A stretch of 64,000 bases of DNA from Leptotrichia sp. oral taxon 221 (GTDB lineage: Bacteria > Fusobacteriota > Fusobacteriia > Fusobacteriales > Leptotrichiaceae). Positions 1 through 9,776 of the stretch are shown in pieces (the stretch's first letter is position 1; every line of letters starts with the position of its first letter). The stretch spans positions 124,001 to 188,000 of the forward strand of contig NZ_CP072378.1 of assembly GCF_018128245.1 (NCBI RefSeq), in the 5' to 3' direction. The position numbers were made by a program, and so were the translations under genes. The notes below the pieces were generated by a model. That model had not been told where the DNA came from and did no database searches. It was given only the letters and a program-made list of their open reading frames with translations.

Positions 1-1507
<1,507 letters not shown>

Positions 1508-1556
1508 ATTCTTTTTACCATACTATTTATTTCTCATTGTCTTTATTAAATTTTAA

Positions 1557-1670
1557 GTTTGGTGACAATAGCGACAGGGATACACCTGGTTACATTTCGA
1601 ACCCAGTAGTTAAGTCTGTTTACGCCGAAGATACTTAGAGTTATCTAGGGAAAATAGGAAATTGCCAAAC
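1557..1670 (+). rRNA. rrf: 5S ribosomal RNA
   Basis: About 114 nt between 23S rRNA and tRNA-Asn. The ends pair (GTTTGG at 1557 with CCAAAC ending at 1670) to form the terminal stem, and the loop region with CGAACCCAGTAGTTAAG is the conserved 5S core. Spacing of about 50 nt after 23S fits the rRNA operon order 23S-5S-tRNA. Exact ends are inferred from the stem. Confidence 0.93.
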
Positions 1671-1701
1671 TTTTTAATATATATTCTTATTAAAAAAGAG
1701 T

Positions 1702-1778
1702 GTCTCCGTAGCTCAGCTGGTTAGAGCATCTGACTGTTAATCAGAGGGTCGTTGGTTCGAGTCCAACCGGGGACGCCA
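1702..1778 (+). tRNA. tRNA-Asn (anticodon GTT)
   Basis: Cloverleaf is complete: a 7-bp acceptor stem GTCTCCG/CGGGGAC with one G-U pair, D-loop, anticodon stem with loop CTGTTAA (anticodon GTT), T-arm with GGTTCGAGTCC, discriminator G and an encoded CCA ending at 1778. It lies about 30 nt after 5S rRNA and is probably co-transcribed with it. A T-run follows directly, which may help end the transcript. Confidence 0.97.
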
Positions 1779-2258
1779 TTTTTTTATTTGTAAAGAAATT
1801 AGAATAACGTTTTAATATTTTTAAATGGAATATTTAGATAAATAATTATTAGTTCGATATATTATAGCAAGACTTTATTAGAACCAAAAGAAAGAACTGT
1901 GTCTATTCTATTTAATTTTTGAATTTATACATTCTTTAAATTTCTAGTAATTTAATTTTAAACGAGTATTTCTATTTTATAATTAAATAGGTTTTACTGT
2001 AGTATGATTAAAGTAATTAAATAATAATTGAAGTAGTACTGATTGTCATTTGAGAACCGATATCAGCTTTTATCAGATAACCTGTTCCTCTTGTATAAAC
2101 ACCGATAGGTTCATTTTCAATAGTAATAAATTAACAAAATGAATAAAGATAAGTATATAGAATCGATTTAAAATAAAATTACTAAAATTCTATAAATTTA
2201 AGTTTTGACTATAATGGTCATAGCTTTTAGGTTTGGTTTTAAAGTAGTTTCACTATAA
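1779..2258. other. Intergenic stretch without an intact gene
   Basis: About 480 nt of very AT-rich DNA between the rRNA operon and the cyclase-family gene. No intact gene of useful length is seen. It contains one short open stretch on the minus strand (2017-2130, listed separately) that looks like a protein remnant, and a second possible minus-strand remnant near 1860-1905. Confidence 0.5.
2017..2130 (-). pseudogene. Possible decayed coding fragment
   Basis: Read on the minus strand this gives 37 codons between two stops. The composition looks protein-like, including the string ENEPIGVYTRGTGYLIKAD, and has no obvious start codon or ribosome site. About 110 nt further downstream another short minus-strand stretch (about 1860-1905) reads IDTVLSFGSNKVLL. 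Together they could be the broken end of a former gene. I do not recognise the family. Chance is a real alternative. Confidence 0.25.
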
Positions 2259-2309
2259 AAATAAGGATTGACTTTTGTTTTTTTATGTAGCAAGAATCAA
2301 TCCTTATTT
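2259..2309 (-). terminator. Hairpin terminator after the cyclase-family gene
   Basis: Perfect 13-nt inverted arms AAATAAGGATTGA (2259-2271) and TCAATCCTTATTT (2297-2309), starting about 50 nt beyond the stop codon at 2358. In the minus direction it is followed by TTTTATAG, a modest U-tract. Confidence 0.7.
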
Positions 2310-2357
2310 ATTTGGGTTATTAATAAATTGTATTTATCAGATTTTTTGAGAAGTTAG

Positions 2358-3101
2358 TTAGACAATTGCCCAAACTCTTACTGGTAATCCGTTTGCATCG
2401 CTAATTCTAGGTGCAGCTATGAATATAATTGCTCCTATTGGTGGTAATTTATCTAAATTATTTAATACTTCAACTTGGAATTTATCTCTTCCTAGAATGT
2501 ATCTTTCTCCTGCTAAGTCTCCGTTTTTAGCGCATGTAACGGCAGCATCTGTATCAAATGTTTCGTGTCCAACTCCAGCAATATTTCGGTTATCGAATAA
2601 AAATTCTAGGGTAGGAATTGGCCATCCAGGTGTATGTGCATTTCCATTTTCATCAGCATTTTCTAATGCTTTTAAATTAGGCCATCTTTTACTCCAATCA
2701 CTTCTAAATGCAACAAAAGAATTTTCTGGGATTTTTCCATATTTTTCTTCAAATTCTAAAATATCTTCGATACTAATTTCGTAATCATTATTTTCTTTTA
2801 CTTTTTCACTAAGATCAATAACGACAAGAGGTAAGATAGTATCAGAAATATTAAAATCTTTTGCTAAACGAGCATTTTGTATAAAATGTCCTGGATAATC
2901 GATGTGAGTACCAAATTGTCCTGGGAATTTGAAAGTTTGTATTCTTAAATTCATTTCTGAGAAATCTATAACAGTTTTATTAAGTTCTAAAACACCTTTA
3001 GGCATCCCTTGCCAATAAGGGCTTTCATTTGATAATTCATGTGATAATTCAATCCATTGATGATTTTTTAATGTTTCTAGTGTTTTCCATAAATTTGACA
3101 T
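2358..3101 (-). CDS. Cyclase family / kynurenine formamidase-like metal hydrolase
   Basis: A 247-residue protein of the cyclase family (PF04199), which includes KynB-type arylformamidases and related Zn/Mn-dependent amidohydrolases. The diagnostic metal-binding segment GTHIDYPGHF lies at about residues 63-72, and a second family element, AGVGHETFDTD, sits near residue 178. Length is normal for the family. The start ATG is preceded by a good site, AAGGAGTG, about 6 nt upstream. It is monocistronic, with a hairpin terminator downstream and an ISL3-type element inserted about 190 nt upstream of its start. The substrate cannot be told from sequence; no other tryptophan-catabolism gene is near. 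Confidence 0.85.
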   Translation of the reverse strand: MSNLWKTLETLKNHQWIELSHELSNESPYWQGMPKGVLELNKTVIDFSEMNLRIQTFKFPGQFGTHIDYPGHFIQNARLAKDFNISDTILPLVVIDLSEKVKENNDYEISIEDILEFEEKYGKIPENSFVAFRSDWSKRWPNLKALENADENGNAHTPGWPIPTLEFLFDNRNIAGVGHETFDTDAAVTCAKNGDLAGERYILGRDKFQVEVLNNLDKLPPIGAIIFIAAPRISDANGLPVRVWAIV

Positions 3102-3293
3102 AAAATCACTCCTTTGTTATATTTTATTTTGATAATTTATTATTCAAATATTTATTTAATACTATTGTATCATAAGAGTGAAAATTTGTATAGTAAAATT
3201 ACTATTTATGAGAAAAAAGAATAATTGAATATATATAATAAATGTTTTGAAATAGGAAGAGTTAAAATTTTTTAATATTGAGAGAGAGTTTTA

Positions 3294-3301
3294 GTAATAA
3301 A
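3294..3301. repeat. Left 8-bp target-site duplication of the ISL3-type element
   Basis: GTAATAAA lies directly before the left inverted repeat and is repeated exactly at 4450-4457 after the right one. Eight base pairs is the duplication length typical of ISL3 elements. Confidence 0.85.
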
Positions 3302-4449
3302 GGCTCTATAATATTTATGGGGGTGGAAAAAGAAATAAAAAAAGTGGAACACCTACCATGTATATGGAATAAGAACTGATATAAGTCAGAACTGCTGTGG
3401 CAGAAAAATGAATATACATGACTACAGGACTGTTACAATAAGAAGCCTTAGCTACGGAAACAGGAAAGTTATCCTCCATATAGAAAAACAGAGGTATGTA
3501 TGTCCTTATGCAGTAAAAGAACGACTTCCTCAATAGATATTGTGGACAGGAACTGCAGCATCTCAAACGAAGTCAAGGATGAGATAAGAAGAAAACTTTC
3601 TGAGATGAAGTCATTCACTCAGATAGGAAGGGAAGAAAATACGAGCATATCAACTGTCATGAGGATATTTCATGACATTGAAGTTCCTCATAAGGAGCTG
3701 GACTATGAAACTGTATACCTTGATGAATTTAAGGGGAATGCAGATAAAGAAAAGTACCAGCTGGCAATATATGATACAAACCATATCCTTATAGATATTT
3801 TAAAGGACAGGAAATCATCAACCATAAGGGAATTCCTTCTCTGTCATAAGGACAGTATAAAAAAGGTTGGAATGGACATGTTTATGCAGTTCGGGAATAC
3901 AGTGTACTCCTGTCTTCCACATGTTGATATTGTGGCAGACAAATATCATGTCATAAGGCAGGCAAACTGGATGATAGGGGATGTGAGGATAAGATTATTC
4001 AATTCAGATGCAAAGTACAGGGAATACAAAAAATACTGAAAGCTATAGCAAAGAATCCAAACAGTGCATTCAGTCCTTCACAGAAGAAGAGGCTAAAGAA
4101 ACTGAAGAACCTTTCAGAGATATTCTCAAGGGCTTATGATCTTAGGACAAAATTTTTCAGTATATTTGAAATAAAGGATGTCACTATATTCAGTTATGAA
4201 CTGAAGAATCTGATAGGAGAGTTGAAGGAATCAGGAAAAAAGGAATTATTAAGTTAGGGGAAACATTATCAAACTGGGAAAAAGAAATAAATAATATACA
4301 AAAATATAATATAAATAATGGATTTGTTGAAGGTAAAAATAACAAGATAAAAGTAATAAAAAGGCAATCTTATGGGATAAAAAAATTCGACAACCTTAAA
4401 AAGCTTATTCGTTACCGAACTTTTTCCACCCCACTCTTGACAAAGAGCT
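3302..4449 (+). mobile_element. ISL3-family insertion sequence, complete ends, inactive
   Basis: An element of about 1148 bp with imperfect terminal inverted repeats of about 30 nt: left end GGCTCT...GGGGTGGAAAAAG (3302-3332), right end complement AGCTCT...GGGGTGGAAAAAG (4449-4420). The inner 13 nt are perfect. It is flanked by an exact 8-bp duplication. The GGCTCT-type tip and the transposase remnants identify ISL3. It landed between the cyclase gene and rpmB. The base composition is slightly richer in G and C than its surroundings, consistent with import. Confidence 0.88.
3340..4432 (+). pseudogene. ISL3-family transposase, three frameshifts
   Basis: Transposase reading frame interrupted at about 3508 (frame loss at TATGCAG), about 4035, and about 4253. 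Piecing the frames together gives an N-terminal zinc-ribbon-like part with a CC pair, a central DDE domain containing VYLDEFKGNADKEKY and DIVADKYHVIRQANW (two catalytic Asp regions), and a C-terminal GFVEGKNNKIKVIKRQSYG with the catalytic Glu. No full-length product can be made. The longest surviving piece (3500-4039) holds the first two catalytic blocks. The start region is unclear. Confidence 0.88.
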
Positions 4450-4457
4450 GTAATAAA
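4450..4457. repeat. Right 8-bp target-site duplication of the ISL3-type element
   Basis: GTAATAAA, an exact copy of 3294-3301, directly after the right inverted repeat. Confidence 0.85.
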
Positions 4458-4488
4458 GAAATAAAAAAAGTAAGTTTTACAAAAAAAC

Positions 4489-4752
4489 TTACTTAACTGA
4501 AAATAATGCTTTAGCTACTCTTGGGCTTAAATTTTCTTTGTTAGCTAATAATATTTTTTTAATTTGATCGTCATTTTTACCTTTTAAAGTTTTCATTGCT
4601 TTTGTAGAAACTCTTACTTTAACTTCTTCACCATTGATATTTAATTTCATAGCTTGAAGATTAGGTCTCCAGATTCTTTTAGTAGCTCTTTTAGAGTGAC
4701 TTACATTATTTCCGTGACTCACTTTAGTTCCAAAAATTTCACATCTTTGCAT
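4489..4752 (-). CDS. rpmB: 50S ribosomal protein L28
   Basis: An 87-residue basic protein with the bL28 signature at its N-terminus: RCEIFGTKVSHGNNVSHSKR followed by TKRIWRPNLQ. It is a structural protein of the large ribosomal subunit. The start at 4752 fits family alignments, but there is no normal Shine-Dalgarno close to it: the strong AAAGGAGA lies about 38 nt upstream, separated by a hairpin (see the leader feature). The gene stands alone, about 30 nt from the right end of the ISL3-type element on its downstream side. Confidence 0.95.
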   Translation of the reverse strand: MQRCEIFGTKVSHGNNVSHSKRATKRIWRPNLQAMKLNINGEEVKVRVSTKAMKTLKGKNDDQIKKILLANKENLSPRVAKALFSVK

Positions 4753-4798
4753 AATATTCTACGTTCTACTTAAACTAAAAAATTAAGTAGTCTCCTTT
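4753..4798 (-). promoter_or_regulatory. rpmB leader: Shine-Dalgarno and start codon separated by a hairpin
   Basis: On the minus strand AAAGGAGA (4798-4791) is followed at once by CTACTTAA (4790-4783), a 9-nt loop, the complement TTAAGTAG (4773-4766), 13 nt, and then ATG at 4752. If the 8-bp stem forms, the ribosome site and the start codon come within about 14 nt. An in-frame TAG lies just upstream of the ATG, so translation cannot start earlier. A similar arrangement precedes the TPR gene at 51274. Function is inferred. Confidence 0.55.
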
Positions 4799-5030
4799 CC
4801 TTTTTAATTTATTTATAGCTTTTGCTATGGGTTTTTAACTATTAATTAGTGTATATGAATTTACTACATGAAATTTCAAATAATTAACTATAATTTTAAT
4901 TATTTTTTTTAATAATTAAATGTAGTTACCTTCACTTCAAATATCGGTTTATATTTTAACATATTTTTTGAATTATTACAAGAAAATATGAAAAAAATTT
5001 GAAAAAATCTTTGTCGTGGTACAATACATA

Positions 5031-5853
5031 TGTGACAAAAAAGAAGAAAAAAAGAAAGGTTTCTGATATAATGTAAGCCAACCAAAACTACATAAGGAGA
5101 AACCTTTCTATGAATAGTATATCAGAAGAGTACCGTGTTCGTTAACGGGCAGTTGAGTATGCAATAAAACATAACAATAATTCAAAGGCGGCATTAAAAT
5201 ATAAAACATCAAGACAGCAGATTAAGAGATGGCGTGACAGATATGACGGAACAGTGCAGTCACTAATGCCAAAAAGCAGAAGACCTAAAAGTCATCCAAA
5301 TCAACATACTCAGGAAGAAATAGATTTAATTATGAAAAAATACAGGAGATTTTCATATGAAGGACTGGCACAGGTATATACCGAAGCTAGAAAACTGGGA
5401 TACAGCCGTTCTTATGGAACTATGTGCAAAATAATAAGAAAAATTAGGGATCATAAGCCCAAAAAGCTTAAAAGACTTTAAAATAGAAAAAATACAAAGT
5501 GATAACGGCAGGGAGTTTATGAATTCGGAAAATGGCAAAAAGACACTATTTGAGTTAAAGCTGGAAGAACTAGGGATAGAATACATGAGAACAAGACCGT
5601 ATTCGCTGTGGCAGAACGGAAAAGTGGAAAGGAGCCACAGGCTAGATAGCAATTATTATTTAGGAAAAAGATTTAGAAGTCTGGAAGAATTAAGAAGGTT
5701 AGTAAAAAGATATTGCAGTAGATACAATAATATATCAAGAAAAGTATTAAATTTTAAAAATCCAAATGAAATGCTGAAAGAATACAGGACAAACAATTAG
5801 GCTAAGACATTAGTAAGATAACTTTTCTATTTATTTTTAAAGTTTTTGTAACA
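5031..5853 (+). mobile_element. Internally deleted insertion sequence with rve-type integrase
   Basis: Possible ends are TGTGACAAAAAAG at 5031 and CTTTTTGTAACA ending at 5853, imperfect inverted repeats in the TG...CA style. Inside are remnants of a transposase with N-terminal helix-turn-helix and C-terminal integrase core, as in IS3/IS150- or IS481-like elements. The family assignment is not secure. No clear target duplication is seen. The right end abuts the remains of a tnpB gene. Confidence 0.6.
5111..5800 (+). pseudogene. Integrase-type transposase remnant (internal deletion, stops)
   Basis: The first codons after ATG at 5111 meet an early stop (TAA within CGTTAACGG at about 5142). The frame then reads a helix-turn-helix block (KTSRQQIKRWRDRYDG), a linker, and a second helical block ending at 5481. 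The catalytic core resumes at about 5490 with IQSDNGREF and PYSLWQNGKVERSHR, the second Asp and the Glu of the DDE triad. The region that should carry the first catalytic Asp is missing, so this is an internal deletion. It cannot encode an active enzyme. Confidence 0.75.
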
Positions 5854-5855
5854 AA

Positions 5856-6014
5856 TGTTTGGCAACTATATACAGTAAATGTGGAAACGTTAAAGAGGAA
5901 CTGAAATGATTAGAAAGAAGTTATAAATGTGAGTGCTGTGGAATTGAAATTGATAGAGATTACAATGTGGCACTAAATATAAGAGATGTTGGAAAATTGA
6001 TGTTGGAATATTAG
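5856..6014 (+). pseudogene. TnpB (IS200/IS605) C-terminal remnant
   Basis: The last roughly 50 codons of a TnpB-type RNA-guided nuclease accessory protein. The zinc-ribbon reads SKCGNVKEELK, then an in-frame TGA, then SYKCECCGIEIDRDYNVALNIRD with the conserved CxxC and the DRDxNxAxNI end. The first cysteine of the ribbon's first CxxC is also lost. The 5' portion is gone, cut off at the right end of the integrase-type element at 5853. Stop at 6012-6014. Confidence 0.75.
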
Positions 6015-6126
6015 GAAAATAAAAAAACAGGGTAGGAACTATTCGAAGAGCTTGATAAATATATTTGGCTAGCAAAAGCAGATACTTCCCAAGAAACTCC
6101 CGCTTCTAAAAGCGGGAGTAGTTCAC
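6015..6126 (+). other. IS200/IS605 right end with terminal hairpin (possible omega-RNA relic)
   Basis: Directly after the tnpB stop lies a stretch typical of the IS605-group right end, finishing with a perfect 9-bp stem CTCCCGCTT (6097-6105) / AAGCGGGAG (6110-6118), 4-nt loop, then TAGTTCAC. In active elements this 3' region both serves as the transposon end and supplies the scaffold of the TnpB guide RNA. Here tnpB is broken, so it is most likely a relic. The exact end of the element is a guess. Confidence 0.6.
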
Positions 6127-6303
6127 CTGTGCTATTTTGAATGTTGAATAAATAGTTTTGTTTAACTATTAATGTATTTACTTCAATGTTTTTACTCAAT
6201 CTATTTAAGATTAAACTGTTAAAATTGTATAAATTTACTTTTTAAGTAAATAACCAAAGTTTTTGAGTTTGGTTTTAAAATAAGTTTTATTGTAATTGAG
6301 TAA

Positions 6304-9102
6304 TTATCCACTATTACGAAGACCTGTTGCCAGTCCGTTTATTGAAATGTGGATTGCTTTTTTTAGATCTTCTGATGTATCTCCACCTCTCGCTCTTTTG
6401 ATTAATTCGATTTGTAAGTAATTCATTGAATCGAAGTAAGCTAAACGGTTTGAAAGGCTGCTTGCCAATTCAGGGTTGTCAGCTAAAAGAACGTCGTTTC
6501 CTGTGATCTTTTTCAAGACGTCGATTGTTAATTCCCATTCTTTTACGATTTCTTTGAAAATATGTTGTGCTACTTCTTGGTTTGAAGCTAATTTTACATA
6601 TTCAGAGAAAATTCCTAAATCTGATTTTGAAAGCACCATATCAACATTTGAAATTGTTGATTTAAAGAATGGCCATTCGTTGTACATTTTTTTCAATGTT
6701 TCAAGTCTGTTTTCGTCGTTGTTTATCCATTTTGTGAATGCAGTTCCAACACCGTACCAACCTGGTAACATGATACGAGCTTGTGACCATGAGAATACCC
6801 AAGGGATTGCTCTTAAACTTTCTAATGTTTGTGTTTTCTTACGAGAAGAAGGTCTAGAACCAATGTTTAATCCTGCAATGAAGTTTATTGGTGTAACTTC
6901 AAAGAAGAATTCTGAGAAGCCATCTGTGTTATAAACTAAATCACGATAAGAATCGTAACTTAAATCAGATATTTCAGCAACGATCTTTTCGTAAGGTTCC
7001 CAACTTGCATCAGCAGTAGTTAAAGCACTTGATTCTAAAGCGGCTGAAACTAGAGCTTCTAAGTTTTTGAATCCTAAATCAGGATTTCCGTATTTGGCAC
7101 CGATTACTTCTCCTTGTTCTGTTAAACGGATAGTTCCGTCAGCACTTCCTTCTGGTTGCGCTAAAATGGCTTCATAGCTAGGTCCTCCACCACGACCAAC
7201 AGTTCCTCCTCTACCATGGAAGAATGAAATTTGAACATCAAATTCTTTTCCGACAGCTGTTAATTCTTTTTGAGCTTTGTATAATGACCAACTTGAACTT
7301 AGATATCCACCATCTTTGTTACTGTCTGAGTAACCAAGCATAACTTCTTGTTTTCTACCACTTTTTGTCATCCATTTTCTAATTAATGGTAATGAGAACC
7401 ATTTTTTTAAAACTTCAGGAGCAGCTTCTAAATCTTCAACTGTTTCAAATAATGGAACAATTTGTAAATCACAAAATTCATTTCCAGCAGTTCCTCTAGC
7501 TAAGTTTGCTTCTTTCAACAAAATTGCGATTTCAAGCATGTCAGAAACATTCATTGCGTGAGAAATCAAATTCTTTTCAATAATTTTACTACCAAATCTG
7601 TCTTTCAATGATTTAGCTTTTTTGTAAATAGCAAGTTCAGATGCTAATAATTCGCTTTTTGGAATATTTTCGTCGCTTAATGGACGAGGATCTTGTTCTA
7701 ATTCTCTAATTAATACTTCGCAACGTTCTCCTTCAGATAATTCTAAATAATTATCAATAATATTGGCACTTTTTAGTAATTCAGCAACACAAACTTCATG
7801 TATGCTTGAATCTTGTCTTAAATCGATAGTTGCTAAATGGAATCCAAATATTTTTGTAGCAGTTATTAAGTTAAGTAATTTTCCTTTAACTAAAAGGCTG
7901 CTATTATTTTTTGCCAAAGAATCCGCTATGATTTGTAAATCTTTTGTGAATTCTTCTGAATATTTATATGGATTATTTGAAGCATTTTCTCTTTTTGGTG
8001 GTAAAAATTCTGTATTTTCACACAAATTGTAAGCTGTTGCTAAAAGTCTGTCTTTGATTGTTGTTAAGGCACGACGGTAAGGTTCGTTTGTACGGTGAGG
8101 AGATACTTCTCCTGAAGCTTCAGCTAATTCTTTTACTTCTTCAGAAACATTTGTCATTGTGATAGACATTGATAAATCACGATAAAGAAGTTGGATTTCA
8201 GCTAAGTAATGTTGGAATAATTTTAATGCTTGAGCTTGAGCTGATTTTTCCAATGTTTCTACAGTAACGTAAGGGTTTCCATCTCTATCTCCACCAATCC
8301 ACATTCCCATTGTTAATGGTGTTAATGTTTCAGATTTTTCAGGATCAGTTCCTAATTTTTTTGATAATTCGTGAAATTTGTTTGTTAATTTAGGAATTTC
8401 ATTGAAAAAAGTGATATCATAATAGCTTAAAGCATTATTTATTTCGTCAGTAACTCTTAATTTTGAAGTTCTTAACATAGAAGTTTGCCAAAGTATTTGG
8501 ATTTTTCTGTTTAAATCTTCAATCCATTCAACTTCATCAATTTGAAAATTTCTAACATTATCGTGTTGGTCTAACAAATCAGTAATTTTTTTATTCAAAT
8601 CAAGAATACTTTTTCTTTGTACTTGTGTTGGATGTGCAGTTAGCACTGGTACAATCGAAACATTTTCCATTGCTTTAGCCATTTTTTCTCTATTAATTCC
8701 TTTTGCTTTTAAATTATTTAGAGATTTTTCTAAAGTTCCTAATTGCAATTTATTGGAAAATTTTATTGCACGTTGTTCTTGAGTTTGGTAAACATCTTCG
8801 GCAATATTTGCTAATAATGAAAAATGTGAAAAGCTTCTGATTACACGTAAAATTTCAGAATCAGAAAGATCAGAACACAATTTAGAAAGATTTTTACGGC
8901 TTTCTTGAGTTTGATTTTTATAAAATTCGACTGAAGCATTTTTTAACGCTTCTGTAACTTGATAAATATGCAGTCCTGCATATGAAAAAATAGTTTCACC
9001 TAAAAGACCACCTAGTAATCTGTTGTGTTCTAATAAAGTTTCTTGCCTTTCATCTCGATTAACCGAGAGTAAGGGTGTTACAGGTAAATTTTGGTAACTC
9101 AT
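6304..9102 (-). CDS. ppc: Phosphoenolpyruvate carboxylase
   Basis: A 932-residue enzyme that fixes bicarbonate onto phosphoenolpyruvate to give oxaloacetate, the anaplerotic feed for aspartate and succinate synthesis. Diagnostic motifs are present in order: VLTAHPTQVQRKS (first active-site His), MWIGGDRDGNPYVT, GYSDSNKDGGYLSSSW, FFHGRGGTVGRGGGP (second active-site His and glycine loop), GEVIGAKYGNP, and the C-terminal GLRNSG. Length is usual for bacterial enzymes. An upstream in-frame ATG at 9138 exists, but the start at 9102 is chosen because AAAGGTGG lies 9 nt before it and the product then begins MSYQNLPV. It appears monocistronic. No clear promoter was found. Confidence 0.96.
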   Translation of the reverse strand: MSYQNLPVTPLLSVNRDERQETLLEHNRLLGGLLGETIFSYAGLHIYQVTEALKNASVEFYKNQTQESRKNLSKLCSDLSDSEILRVIRSFSHFSLLANIAEDVYQTQEQRAIKFSNKLQLGTLEKSLNNLKAKGINREKMAKAMENVSIVPVLTAHPTQVQRKSILDLNKKITDLLDQHDNVRNFQIDEVEWIEDLNRKIQILWQTSMLRTSKLRVTDEINNALSYYDITFFNEIPKLTNKFHELSKKLGTDPEKSETLTPLTMGMWIGGDRDGNPYVTVETLEKSAQAQALKLFQHYLAEIQLLYRDLSMSITMTNVSEEVKELAEASGEVSPHRTNEPYRRALTTIKDRLLATAYNLCENTEFLPPKRENASNNPYKYSEEFTKDLQIIADSLAKNNSSLLVKGKLLNLITATKIFGFHLATIDLRQDSSIHEVCVAELLKSANIIDNYLELSEGERCEVLIRELEQDPRPLSDENIPKSELLASELAIYKKAKSLKDRFGSKIIEKNLISHAMNVSDMLEIAILLKEANLARGTAGNEFCDLQIVPLFETVEDLEAAPEVLKKWFSLPLIRKWMTKSGRKQEVMLGYSDSNKDGGYLSSSWSLYKAQKELTAVGKEFDVQISFFHGRGGTVGRGGGPSYEAILAQPEGSADGTIRLTEQGEVIGAKYGNPDLGFKNLEALVSAALESSALTTADASWEPYEKIVAEISDLSYDSYRDLVYNTDGFSEFFFEVTPINFIAGLNIGSRPSSRKKTQTLESLRAIPWVFSWSQARIMLPGWYGVGTAFTKWINNDENRLETLKKMYNEWPFFKSTISNVDMVLSKSDLGIFSEYVKLASNQEVAQHIFKEIVKEWELTIDVLKKITGNDVLLADNPELASSLSNRLAYFDSMNYLQIELIKRARGGDTSEDLKKAIHISINGLATGLRNSG

Positions 9103-9468
9103 AAATATTAACCACCTTTGTATAAATTTATTTTTCAAAGTATAATTTGTAATTTTGATACAAATATATAGTCATACCGCTTAAGTAATCAAACTGAGAA
9201 TAATGACTATTAGCCTCAAACTCCAGTATTTTTTGAAAATTTATTTGTTTGATTTTAAAAGAGGTCGAGTATACATTGAAATTCTATAATTTATTATAGA
9301 ATAAAACGAGATATTTTTCTAGCACTATTTTTAAAAAATTATAAATTTATAATTGAGTATATATGTTATTAATGATTAGATAAAGAAATTTTTATTAACT
9401 AGATTTCAATTATAAAATATTATAAATAATTATTAGATTTTATTATTTAAAGAAGATTTATAAAAAAA
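9103..9468. other. Intergenic region upstream of ppc
   Basis: About 360 nt of AT-rich sequence between the start of ppc and the terminator of the efe-tat operon. It should hold the minus-strand ppc promoter, which I cannot place with confidence. It includes a perfect 9-bp hairpin, ATTCTATAA/TTATAGAAT (9281-9302, loop TTTA), without a following U-tract in either direction. No gene is seen. Confidence 0.5.
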
Positions 9469-9469
9469 T

Positions 9470-9546
9470 GGAACTGTCTAATAAGTCCAAAATTTTATAG
9501 CTATAATTTTTTTATATAGTAATTTATTAACTTATTAAGACAGTCC
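9470..9546 (-). terminator. Terminator of the efe-tat operon
   Basis: Inverted arms GGAACTGTCTAATAAG (9470-9485) and CTTATTAAGACAGTCCC (9531-9547) pair with small mismatches. In the minus direction the stem is followed by CCATTTTTTTA. It sits just past the tatA stop at 9565. Confidence 0.75.
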
Positions 9547-9564
9547 CTTTAAAAAAATAAATTT

Positions 9565-9774
9565 TTAGTTATTTTTCTCTTCTTTATCATTTTCGTTTTT
9601 TTCATCTTTTTTATCAATTTTGTTTTCTATATCAGATACAGATTTTTTAAATTCACGTATCATTTTACCAATGGCTTCCCCTAATTCAGGAAGTCTTTTA
9701 GGTCCAAAAATTAATAATGCACCGAGAATTAAAATAATAACACCAGGTGCTCCAATATCTCTAAAAATTCCCAT
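9565..9774 (-). CDS. tatA: Twin-arginine translocase subunit TatA
   Basis: A 69-residue protein with a single N-terminal membrane helix (PGVIILILGALLIFG, about residues 10-24), the conserved FGPKRLPELG hinge, an amphipathic helix, and a highly charged Lys/Glu/Asn tail. TatA forms the pore of the twin-arginine translocase, which exports folded proteins. It follows tatC by 2 nt, with the ribosome site AAAAGGAGAT inside the end of tatC. In this operon the obvious client is the Dyp peroxidase EfeB, which has a Tat signal. There is no separate TatB here, so a minimal TatAC system is likely. Confidence 0.93.
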   Translation of the reverse strand: MGIFRDIGAPGVIILILGALLIFGPKRLPELGEAIGKMIREFKKSVSDIENKIDKKDEKNENDKEEKNN

Positions 9775-9776
9775 TT

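Noticed and set aside
6476-6934. 152-codon open frame opposite ppc
   Set aside because: It is the antisense shadow of the strongly conserved C-terminal part of phosphoenolpyruvate carboxylase, with no ribosome site.
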